Assembly (NCBI GenBank): GCA_003135135.1
Contig: PLDK01000005.1
Location: 30,870 to 70,081 of the forward strand
Reading direction: 5' to 3'
DNA length: 39,212 bases
Source of the DNA: Deltaproteobacteria bacterium
GTDB lineage: Bacteria > Desulfobacterota > Binatia > Binatales > Binataceae
In this document: positions 31,912-39,212 of the stretch, one piece after another
How positions within the stretch are numbered: position 1 is the first letter of the stretch
How the letters are laid out: each line of letters opens with the position of its first letter
Notes under the pieces: model-generated
Databases searched by the model: none
What the model was told of the DNA's origin: nothing
Seen by the model: only the letters and a program-made list of their open reading frames with translations
Position numbers and translations under genes: made by a program

Positions 31912-33670
31912 ATGGCAAAGATTGATGGCGGCGAGATGCTGGTAAGGACGCTCGAGCAAGAGGGCGTACGCGAGATTTTCACGCTCCACGGCGGCCATCT
32001 CGACGCGATTTACGCGGCCTGCGGTGCACACGGCTTGCGCGTGATCGATACTCGTCATGAGCAGGCTGCCGCGCATATGGCTGACGGATGGGCGCGCACG
32101 ACCGGGCGTCCGGGCGTCGCGATCGTGACGGCGGGGCCAGGAGTCACAGACGCGGTCACTGGCGTCGCCAACGCTTTCATGGACTCGATTCCGATGATTT
32201 TGATCGGCGGCCGAAGCCCGCTCATCGAGGATGACAAGCTGCCGCTGCAAGCAGTCGATCAGATGGGCATCCTGCGGCCTATCACCAAGTGGGCGCGCAG
32301 TGTCACGCATACCGAGCGGATTCCGGAATACCTGGCGGCCGCTTTCCGCCATGCGGTTTCGGGCCGCCCCGGGCCGGTGTTCCTCGAGCTGCCGATTGAC
32401 GTGCTCTTCGCGCGCGTTGATGAGGAACGAGTCGAATTTCCCAAAAATTATCGGCCCAAACAGCCCGCGGGTCCCGGCAGAGCCGCGCTCGCGCAGGCGC
32501 TCAACTGGCTTCGCGAGGCCAAGCGCCCTGCGATCCTTGCCGGCGGTGGAGTGTGGTTCGCGCAGGCCGCGGCAGAGCTGACCCGCTTTGCCGAGCTTGC
32601 CAACACCCCGGTGATGACCAACGCCAAAGCGCGCGGCTCGATCTCCGAGGAGCATCCGCTATGCTTCGGCGGCTTCGGCGCGATTCATCCCGCCATCCAT
32701 GCCAACAGTGGCGGTGGCGCCGACCTGGTAATCCTGCTTGGTACGCGGATCGGGATGTTCACCGGCGGGCGCAACTCGGTAATTCCGGGCGACGCACGCG
32801 TAATCCAGGTAGATATCGAGCCCGAGGAGATCGGGCGCAACCGGAATATTGAACTCGGCATCGTTTCCGATTGCGGCGAATTCCTCCGCCAGGCCTGCGA
32901 AGCGGCGAAGGACGAAAAATTCGACCCTCACGCGCAATGGCTCGAGCGGTTGAGCGCGATCCGCAATGCAATCCGCCATCGCTTCGATGACGCGCTCAAA
33001 GATGGCCCCGGCCCGATTCATCCGGCGCGAATGGTGCACGATATCGCCAGGACCTTGAGTCCCGACGCGATCGTGGTTGCCGACGGTGGCGAGACCGCCG
33101 CCTGGATGTCGAAATGCGTGGACGGCACGCCATCCGGGACGATTCCTGACGCATGGTTATCTCGGATGCCTGGGAACCGGCCTCCCGTTCGCGCTCGCAT
33201 GCAAGGCGGCGCACCCCGACAAGCAGGTTTTCTGCATCGTCGGCGACGGATCGGCGGGGCTCAATTTCTCGGAGTTCCATACCGCGGCGAAGAACAACCT
33301 GCCGATCACCGTCGTAATCAACAATGACCAGCAATGGGGGATGTCCAAGCACGGGCAGGAGTTGATGTGGGGGAAAGGCCGCACCATGGCTACCGAACTC
33401 GGCATGGTTCATTACGAACGCGCGGCCGAGGGTCTCGGCGCACAGGGCGAACTCGTCGAGCGCGCGGCGGATATCGCGCCCGCCCTCAAGCGGGCGCTCG
33501 CTTCGGGACGGCCCGCTTGCATCAACATCGTCACGGACCGCGACGTGATCGAGCCGGGCACTCTTGCGATGTACAGCGCCGGCCTTGCTGGACCCGCGAA
33601 GGAAAAACCGAAGCCCGATCCCGGCGGTGAAACTACGCTGCCCTATTACGGTAAGCGCAAGCTGGATTGA
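31912..33670 (+). pseudogene. Thiamine-diphosphate-dependent enzyme, split by a +1 frameshift
   Basis: The frame from 31912 encodes the ThDP pyrimidine-binding domain (Glu50 in TRHEQAAAHMADGWAR), the central domain (PAILAGGGVW...ADLVILLGTRIG) and the start of the pyrophosphate domain (VVADGGETAAWMSKCVDG). The true text then continues one frame over: PGRFLTHGYLGCLGTGLPFALACK, the cofactor motif GDGSAGLNF...INND, and on to the stop at 33670. Removing one C at 33130-33131 gives D-G-T-H-P-G-R-F and an intact protein of 585 residues. The enzyme is of the acetolactate synthase/benzoylformate decarboxylase superfamily; its reaction is not clear. Either a recent mutation or an assembly error explains the shift. 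GGGAG precedes the ATG. Confidence 0.88.
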
Positions 33671-33796
33671 GGAGATCGCGGCGCGTGCCCGTGTTCGAGC
33701 AAGGCGCCCGATTGCAGATAGGACTCGGCCCGCATCGACGAGGCTGACCTATCCGTCAGTCTTAGCCAACGCTCGCGGCGGTGCGATGATGAAATC

Positions 33797-34231
33797 ATGG
33801 TGAGATGGCGCGTGCTCGCCGACGCGGTTGTGATTATCCACACGGCTTATGTCGTGTTTGTCGTGTTCGGCTTGGCCGCAATCCTCATTGGTGTTGTGCT
33901 TGGGTGGGAATGGGTGCGGGGATTGTGTTTTCGCCTCTCGCACCTGGTGGCGATCGCATTGGTTTGTCTCGAAGCGGTTTTGGGCGTGATGTGTCCGTTG
34001 ACCACGCTCGAGGACTCGTTGCGTGCCAGAGCAGGACAGGCGCGCTACCCAGGCGACTTCATCGGTTACTGGGCGCACCGTCTGACCTTCTACACCGCAC
34101 CGCCTTGGATGTTCACCGCGCTTTACGCCGCTTTCACAATCCTGGTGGCGGCGACCTTCTGGCTTGCGCCGCCGAAATGGCCGCGCCGCAGCGCGCACTC
34201 GAGGCGGCGCTTGATCAACCACAATGGTTAA
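33797..34231 (+). CDS. DUF2784 family membrane protein
   Basis: The 144-residue protein has about four membrane helices: VLADAVVIIHTAYVVFVVFGLAAILIGVVLGW covers two segments, then LSHLVAIALVCLEAVLGVMCPLTTLEDSLRARAG, and MFTALYAAFTILVAATFWLA. The conserved CPLTTLEDSLR with a following YPGDFIGYWAHR is the hallmark of DUF2784. Function is unknown. It stands alone between the ThDP-enzyme gene and the exporter operon. The 183-base gap after it shows no gene or clear signal. Confidence 0.87.
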   Translation: MVRWRVLADAVVIIHTAYVVFVVFGLAAILIGVVLGWEWVRGLCFRLSHLVAIALVCLEAVLGVMCPLTTLEDSLRARAGQARYPGDFIGYWAHRLTFYTAPPWMFTALYAAFTILVAATFWLAPPKWPRRSAHSRRRLINHNG

Positions 34232-34414
34232 ACTCGGCCATCGCCGCCTTCGCCCTGGGATCGGGCTCGATTTCTTAATTCCAATCGTGAGCTTTACCGC
34301 TCAAGTTGCGATCGTGGCGGCTTTGTCTGAGAATGGGCGAGTGGACCTCTTGTTAACCTTGCATCCACGACGCCACCTCTCCCGAGCGTACGATCCGGCG
34401 CGAAGGAATCACCG

Positions 34415-35554
34415 ATGAAGCAAATTCTGATCCTGGCCTACAAGCTTTTGGTCAACGACAAAGGCAAATATTTCGCCCTGCTGGTGGGGACCACCTTCTC
34501 GGTATTCCTGATCGTCCAGATGACCTCATCCTTCGCGGGCATCCTGACCAAGGCGTCGGCCACGGTCATTAACATTGGCGCGAACATCTGGGTCATGGAC
34601 CCTGCGGCCACAAATAGCGTTCTGAGCAACGTTCCAATGCCGGATTACGTCCTGGACGCGGTGCGCAGCATCAATGGTGTCAAATACGCGGTTCCTCTCT
34701 ACTCCGGTACGGCGCTGGTGAAACTGCACGACGGCACCTACCAGGCCGTCAGCGTGATCGGGCTTGACGATAGCAGTCTGGTTGGCAGGCCGAAGCTGCT
34801 GGAGGGGGACATCGATGACATCTTTGCGGAGAACGGCTTCATCGTGGTCAAGGACGAGGAGTTTCCCAAGCTTGAAAATCCGAAGATCGGAACAGAATTT
34901 GAACTGAATGACTATCGCGGCGTCATCGTCGGCATCGCCACGGTCCCGACCGGGGGCCTGTACGGTACTCCGACGCTGTACACCACCTACTACAGGGCGA
35001 TTACCTACATTCCGTCGATGCGGTTTACCATCTCATACGTTCTGGTGCAGCCAAAGGCCGACTCCGATATCCCGTATATTAAGCAACAGGTTGCGCGGCT
35101 AGGCTACCTCGCGCTGACAAACCACGAGTACCAGGATGCGATTTCGAGTTACCTTGAATACAAGACTAGCATCGGCACCAATACGCTGCTGATGACAATA
35201 ATCAGCTTCCTCGTAGGACTCTCGATCTGCGGTCAGACCTTCTATACCTTCATCATCGAAAACCTTGAACACTTCGGTGCGCTCAAAGCCATGGGAGCGA
35301 AGGGGCGCGAGCTGGTCTACGTGATCCTTTTCCAGGCGGGGTTTACCGCGCTCGTCGGCTACGGTCTCGGGGTGGGTCTGTCGACACTTCTTATAACTGC
35401 GGCGAAGCTGAGACTCCCGGAATATACCTCCCGTCTAACCTACACCAACCTCAGTCTGGCTTTCCTGATGGTCCTGATAATCGCAAGCATCTCCGGTTAC
35501 GCGGGAGTACGCCGTGTGCTGAAAATCGAACCGTTCGAGATCTTCCGAGGTTGA
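34415..35554 (+). CDS. ABC exporter permease (DevC/MacB-FtsX type)
   Basis: The 379-residue permease has an N-terminal helix (YFALLVGTTFSVFLIVQM), a periplasmic domain of about 200 residues (IGANIWVMDPAATNSV..., a MacB-like core) and three C-terminal helices starting LLMTIISFLVGLSICGQTFY, VILFQAGFTALVGYGLGVGL and LSLAFLMVLIIASISGYA. The cytoplasmic link ENLEHFGALKAMGAKGRELV is the FtsX-type coupling loop that touches the ATPase. Such permeases work by mechanotransmission rather than by a channel of their own. GAAGGAA precedes the ATG. The ATPase gene starts one base after its stop, so assembly in one complex is very likely. Confidence 0.92.
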   Translation: MKQILILAYKLLVNDKGKYFALLVGTTFSVFLIVQMTSSFAGILTKASATVINIGANIWVMDPAATNSVLSNVPMPDYVLDAVRSINGVKYAVPLYSGTALVKLHDGTYQAVSVIGLDDSSLVGRPKLLEGDIDDIFAENGFIVVKDEEFPKLENPKIGTEFELNDYRGVIVGIATVPTGGLYGTPTLYTTYYRAITYIPSMRFTISYVLVQPKADSDIPYIKQQVARLGYLALTNHEYQDAISSYLEYKTSIGTNTLLMTIISFLVGLSICGQTFYTFIIENLEHFGALKAMGAKGRELVYVILFQAGFTALVGYGLGVGLSTLLITAAKLRLPEYTSRLTYTNLSLAFLMVLIIASISGYAGVRRVLKIEPFEIFRG

Positions 35555-35555
35555 A

Positions 35556-36254
35556 ATGCCGAAGGCGGCAATCGTGGCCGACAAGCTCAACAAATGGTTC
35601 GGCGTAGGCGAAGCTAGAACCTACGCGGTAAAGGAAGTGAGCTTCGAGGCGAATTGGGGCGAGATGCTCTACATAGTGGGGCCTTCGGGCAGCGGCAAAA
35701 CCACTCTGCTCAGCATGATCTCCGGAATTCTCCGGCCGAACTCTGGTTCGGTCGCAATCGACGGCCGGGATCTGTGGAGTCAGTCGGACGACGAGATTGC
35801 CGACTTTCGGTTGAACACCATCGGCTTCGTGTTTCAGGACTATCATCTCTTCCCCCGCCTTACGACCGCCGAGAACGTGGCGATTCCCCTCATTCTGCAG
35901 AAACGAAACTGGGGCGACGCGCTTAGCACCGCTGCTCAATGTCTGAAGATCGTCGACCTGGCCGACAAGGCGCAACTTCCGCCGACCAAGCTCAGTGGCG
36001 GCGAACAACAGCGCGTTGCAATCGCGCGCGCCATCGTTCATCAACCCGCGATCCTTGTATTCGACGAGCCCACCGCTTCACTTGATGGCGATACGGGGCG
36101 TAAGATCGTGTCCTTCGTTAAGGCGGAAATCTTGACCTCGAAGCGATGCATTATCTTGGTGACGCACGACAGCAGAATCTTTGAGTACAGCGACCGGATC
36201 ATGGAGATGGAGGACGGACGGATAACCGGCTTCCAGCAGGGGCAGACCGTATGA
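35556..36254 (+). CDS. ABC exporter ATP-binding protein (DevA/MacB type)
   Basis: The 232-residue ATPase has Walker A GPSGSGKTT (42-50), Q-loop at Gln94 in FVFQDYHLFP, signature LSGGEQQR (146-153), Walker B AILVFDEP (165-172) with the catalytic Glu, and the switch His in LVTHDSRIFEY near 206. It belongs to the LolD/MacB/DevA group that pairs with FtsX-type permeases. No transmembrane part is fused to it, so the permease is the separate gene upstream. Its stop overlaps the adaptor gene in ATGA. It powers export by the complex encoded in this operon. Confidence 0.95.
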   Translation: MPKAAIVADKLNKWFGVGEARTYAVKEVSFEANWGEMLYIVGPSGSGKTTLLSMISGILRPNSGSVAIDGRDLWSQSDDEIADFRLNTIGFVFQDYHLFPRLTTAENVAIPLILQKRNWGDALSTAAQCLKIVDLADKAQLPPTKLSGGEQQRVAIARAIVHQPAILVFDEPTASLDGDTGRKIVSFVKAEILTSKRCIILVTHDSRIFEYSDRIMEMEDGRITGFQQGQTV

Positions 36255-37336
36255 GGCCCAGGATAGAGCTACTGCTCGCCTTTCTCGGACTGACGGTCGG
36301 CCTGATCGTAGCTTGGTTCTATGGGATCCATGTCGTGCCACAACCCCCGGCGTTTAGTCCTGCGGCAAACCCATATGCAAAAGGTATCTACGCGGAAGGC
36401 ATCGTCGAGAGTTACCAGAACAACGGCGAAAACATCAACATCTATCCGGAGGTGCCCGGCAGGATCGTGGATATCCCAATCCACGAGGGGCAGTTGGTTC
36501 ATCAAGGCACGATTCTGTTACGGATGGACGATTCAGTTCAGAGGGGGACGGCGGAGCAGCAGAAATCCCAGGCGGAAGCCGCGCAAGCCATGCTCGAGGA
36601 ACTACGGGCCGAACCTCGCAAGGAGACTTTCGAGGTCTCCGAGGCTCAGCTGACCTACGCCCGCGCACAACTGAAGAACACGCAGGACGAACTCCAGAAG
36701 CAGCAGGCGTCTTATCAGCTGAATCCCAAATCTGTGAGTAAGTACACGCTCGACGATGCAACAAACGCGGTGAAGGTCGCCGCCGCAAACCTCAAGGTCG
36801 TGGAAAAGCAGTACGAACTCACCAAGGCCGGGGCGTGGATATACGACATCAGAAATCAGGAAAAAACCTACGAGGCAGACGAAAAAGCATACCTCTCTTC
36901 GAGTGCCCTGCTTGCGAAGTACACAATCACGGCGCCGGCTGACGGTACGATTCTCGCGATTCAGGCGGCGGTCGGAAGCTACGTCACCCCGCAGGGCACT
37001 TACGATACGTACACGCAGGGCTCTGACCCGATGATCGTGATGGGAGCGTCGGAAACGTACGTCAGCGTACGCTGTTATATCGACGAAATACTTATACACA
37101 GGCTGGCCCCAGGACCTCAGATGCAGGCGCGTATGTTCATTCGAGGCACGAACACCAGCGTTCCACTGGAATTTGTAAGAATACAGCCTTACGTCTCTCC
37201 AAAAATCGAATTATCCGACGAGCGACTCGAAAGGGTCGACGTTCGAGTGTTACCGATCATCTTTCGGTTCGCGAAGCCCAAAAATCTCGCAGTCTATCCC
37301 GGTCAGTTAGTAGATGTTTACGTTGCCGAGAATTAG
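36251..37336 (+). CDS. HlyD/DevB-type periplasmic adaptor
   Basis: The 361-residue protein has one N-terminal anchor helix (LLLAFLGLTVGLIVAWFYGI), a first half of a lipoyl domain (INIYPEVPGRIVDIPIHEGQLVHQGTILLRMDD), a long alpha-helical hairpin (about 97-215, rich in Gln, Ala, Glu: coiled coil), the second lipoyl half (ITAPADGTILAIQAAVGSYV) and a beta-barrel. This is the membrane-fusion adaptor that links the ABC pair to the outer-membrane channel. It overlaps the ATPase gene by 4 bases, and its last 23 bases overlap the channel gene, which supports tight co-translation. Confidence 0.93.
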   Translation: MRPRIELLLAFLGLTVGLIVAWFYGIHVVPQPPAFSPAANPYAKGIYAEGIVESYQNNGENINIYPEVPGRIVDIPIHEGQLVHQGTILLRMDDSVQRGTAEQQKSQAEAAQAMLEELRAEPRKETFEVSEAQLTYARAQLKNTQDELQKQQASYQLNPKSVSKYTLDDATNAVKVAAANLKVVEKQYELTKAGAWIYDIRNQEKTYEADEKAYLSSSALLAKYTITAPADGTILAIQAAVGSYVTPQGTYDTYTQGSDPMIVMGASETYVSVRCYIDEILIHRLAPGPQMQARMFIRGTNTSVPLEFVRIQPYVSPKIELSDERLERVDVRVLPIIFRFAKPKNLAVYPGQLVDVYVAEN

Positions 37337-38897
37337 CCGCGCGGGCGCGTGCCGCCCGGCGCGCGATTATTACCAACTGGCGACCCTCTGCGTCCTTCTT
37401 TCGTGTTTTCTCACTGCGTGCGCGGTGGGACCGGATTTTGTACCTCCTACCGCACCGGTGGCTAAGCGCTACACCTACGAGCAAGAGCCTGCGGGAACGA
37501 TTGTTGCCGAGGGCGGCGCCCAGCGTTTCGAAAATGGCGCGAAGATCGCGGCAGATTGGTGGCGCTTATTTAACTGCCCCAAGCTGGACGCTGTGGTCAT
37601 GCAGTCCGTCGCCAACAACCCGACGCTGCAAGTCGCCCAAGCCAGCCTGCGGCAAAGCGAGGACAACCTTCGTGCCGGCTATGGCATCTTCTTCCCTCAA
37701 CTCAGTGCCAGCTTCCAACCGACGCGCCAGCGGTTCTCACCGGCCCGCTTCGGGCAAACTACCGGACCCAGCACCTTTAACCTTTATACCTTCACGACGA
37801 CCGTCAGCTATGTACTCGACGTATTCGGCGGTGAACGACGCACTGTGGAAGGGTTGGGCGCACAAGTCGACGTTCAATACTATAACACTCAGGGGACCTA
37901 TCTCACGTTGTCGGGCAACATTGTCAACGCAATGGTGGCGGAGGCAGCGTACCAAGCCGAAATCGGGGCGACCGAACAGATGATCGGGTTCCTGGAGGAG
38001 CAGACCAGCATCATCGGCGCGCAAGCGACCACGGGCATCGTTCCCTACTCGAATTTACTCAGTATCCAAAGTCAACTGGCCACAACTGAGGCGACGCTGC
38101 CGCCGCTTCGCCAGCAATTAGCTCATACCAGGCACTTGCTTGCGACGTTGGCAGGTCAGGCGCCCGCGGATTGGGCGCCGCCACGAGTCACGTTTTCCGA
38201 ACTCAAGCTGCCTAGCGACCTGCCGGTGAGTCTGCCGTCCGACTTGGTGCGTCAACGTCCCGATGTCCTGGTAGCGGAAGCCCAGCTACATAGCGCCAGC
38301 GCTCAGATCGGGGTAGCAACCGCGGCTATGTTACCGAACTTCAATCTGACCGCCAACTACGGTTTTAACAGCACCACGCTAGCCACTCTATTCGGGAGCA
38401 GCGCTGCTTTCTGGACCATGGGGGCCGCCCTTGCTACCCCGGTGATTCAGGGACCCACGCTGTGGTTCCAACGAAAAGCGGCAATCGACGCGTACCAACA
38501 GGCGTTGGCCGACTATCGCCAGACCGTTCTAGCAGCGCTTGCCCAGGTTGCGGACGCACTGGATGCGTTGCAGCACGACGCCCAAGCTCTCAATGCACAA
38601 TCGCAGGCACTCAAGGCTGCAGCCGAGGCGCTTCACCTTATACAGGCAAACTATCAGGCCGGCACTGTCAACTACCTGCAATTCCTAATCGCTGACTATC
38701 AGTATCAGCAGGCGAACCTTGGCTATGTCCAGGCGATGGGACAACGTCTTCAGGATACCGCCGCGTTTTTCGTCGCTCTGGGTGGAGGATGGTGGAATGC
38801 TCCCCAAAGCGCCATAGGCAACTCATCAGCCGAGAAAGCCGGTAGCAGCCTTATTCCGCAAGCGGGCTCGCAGAAGGTCGGCGGGAATCCGCTATAG
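37314..38897 (+). CDS. NodT-family outer-membrane efflux lipoprotein
   Basis: The 527-residue protein has a lipoprotein signal ending CFLTACAVGPDFVPP, the standard NodT/OprM beginning with the lipidated Cys. Then follow two TolC-like repeats: WWRLFNCPKLDAVVMQSVANNPTLQVAQASLRQSEDNLRAGYG, TFTTTVSYVLDVFGGERR near 160-180, SLPSDLVRQRPDVLVAEAQLHSASAQIGVATAAMLPNFNLTANYG, and YQAGTVNYLQFLIADYQYQQANLGYVQA. Three chains would form the exit duct. The ATG at 37314 is inside the adaptor gene; a TTG three codons on is the other choice. The leader of about 22 residues before the hydrophobic stretch is somewhat long. It is the last gene of the exporter operon. Confidence 0.93.
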   Translation: MFTLPRISRAGACRPARDYYQLATLCVLLSCFLTACAVGPDFVPPTAPVAKRYTYEQEPAGTIVAEGGAQRFENGAKIAADWWRLFNCPKLDAVVMQSVANNPTLQVAQASLRQSEDNLRAGYGIFFPQLSASFQPTRQRFSPARFGQTTGPSTFNLYTFTTTVSYVLDVFGGERRTVEGLGAQVDVQYYNTQGTYLTLSGNIVNAMVAEAAYQAEIGATEQMIGFLEEQTSIIGAQATTGIVPYSNLLSIQSQLATTEATLPPLRQQLAHTRHLLATLAGQAPADWAPPRVTFSELKLPSDLPVSLPSDLVRQRPDVLVAEAQLHSASAQIGVATAAMLPNFNLTANYGFNSTTLATLFGSSAAFWTMGAALATPVIQGPTLWFQRKAAIDAYQQALADYRQTVLAALAQVADALDALQHDAQALNAQSQALKAAAEALHLIQANYQAGTVNYLQFLIADYQYQQANLGYVQAMGQRLQDTAAFFVALGGGWWNAPQSAIGNSSAEKAGSSLIPQAGSQKVGGNPL

Positions 38898-39210
38898 GCC
38901 AACGAACTTCGAACGTAACGATCTGAAAGGGGCGCAGATCCAACTCGACGGTACCGTCGCGGCGCCGCTTGAGCTTGACGCCTTTCAAAGGCCGGCCGGC
39001 GAGATCGATCAATCGAGCTCTCCGGCCGTGGCCGAAGCTGAATCGCGCGATCTCCGGTGACTCGGAAGCGCTGAACGCGCGTACGATGTAGGCATCGACG
39101 CGCTGCGTCGTGCGCGCGGTGGAAAACACAACTCGCGGATTGTCGCAGGCGCAAAGTCGATTCTCAGACACATCTATCGCGGAGCGAGCCTGTGGCCTGC
39201 TCCCCAATTT
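38851..39210 (-). CDS. C-terminus of a probable GH38-like alpha-mannosidase (partial)
   Basis: The frame runs off the window edge, so only about 119 C-terminal residues are seen. QRVDAYIVRAFSASESPEIARF, ARLIDLAGRPLKGVKLKRRRD and GTVELDLRPFQIVTFEVR follow the pattern of the last beta domain in family 38 glycosidases, where a lVDL-E-x-L motif is followed by a dG-x-v-x-l-PFEI-x-T-l strand pair. No catalytic part is visible, so the call rests on this end alone; another beta-sandwich glycosidase is possible. Its stop lies inside the 3' end of the efflux-channel gene (47-base convergent overlap). Confidence 0.5.
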   Translation of the reverse strand, partial: KLGSRPQARSAIDVSENRLCACDNPRVVFSTARTTQRVDAYIVRAFSASESPEIARFSFGHGRRARLIDLAGRPLKGVKLKRRRDGTVELDLRPFQIVTFEVRWPIADSRRPSASPLAE

Positions 39211-39212
39211 CC

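Overview
The window looks like one contig from a high-GC, Gram-negative, probably uncultured soil or sediment bacterium. Evidence for an outer membrane is the lipoproteins and a NodT-type efflux channel. An F420-type luciferase-like oxidoreductase, an SCP-x-type thiolase, several acyl-CoA enzymes and desulforedoxin-like miniproteins would suit Binatota/Desulfobacterota-like lineages. That placement is an inference and no marker here proves it.

Left part (1-13.4 kb): sufT is followed by the widespread housekeeping string rplU-rpmA-obgE-proB-proA-nadD-rsfS. The string is broken twice by accessory genes. Between rpmA and obgE lie an LLM-class oxidoreductase, a FecR-domain protein, a lipoprotein with a TIM-barrel glycosidase-like domain and a remnant of an ssb gene on the minus strand. 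Between proB and proA lies a convergent catalase gene.

Middle part (13.4-19.9 kb), all on the minus strand: ygfZ-like, desulforedoxin-like miniprotein, YtcJ-type amidohydrolase, enoyl-CoA hydratase, acyl-CoA ligase, a second hydratase that appears to start at CTG, a second desulforedoxin-like miniprotein, and a GlsB-type membrane protein. The acyl-CoA genes overlap or nearly touch, so they probably form one catabolic operon, bracketed by two 39-47 aa iron-protein candidates that are easily missed because of their size.

19.9-22.7 kb: a repeat-rich island around a gene for a repeat-containing membrane protein. That gene is broken by what looks like a 34-nt deletion. Four copies of a structured intergenic repeat family occur in the window (1-310, 9251-9376, 19967-20301, 22508-22626), in both orientations.

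22.7-34.2 kb: a small membrane protein, efp with an unusual loop tip, a THUMP-type RNA methyltransferase, a TolB-like propeller, a secreted protein, a Tat-type Rieske protein without a cytochrome b neighbour, an alpha/beta hydrolase, a His-rich lipoprotein, a solitary SAM-like domain protein, an SCP-x-type thiolase with an acyl-CoA dehydrogenase, a ThDP enzyme split by a one-base frameshift, and a DUF2784 protein.

34.4-38.9 kb: a compact four-gene operon for a DevBCA/MacAB-like tripartite exporter (permease, ATPase, HlyD adaptor, NodT outer-membrane channel). The window ends inside a convergent gene whose C-terminus resembles GH38 alpha-mannosidases. I saw no convincing tRNA, rRNA, CRISPR array, intact transposase or prophage.
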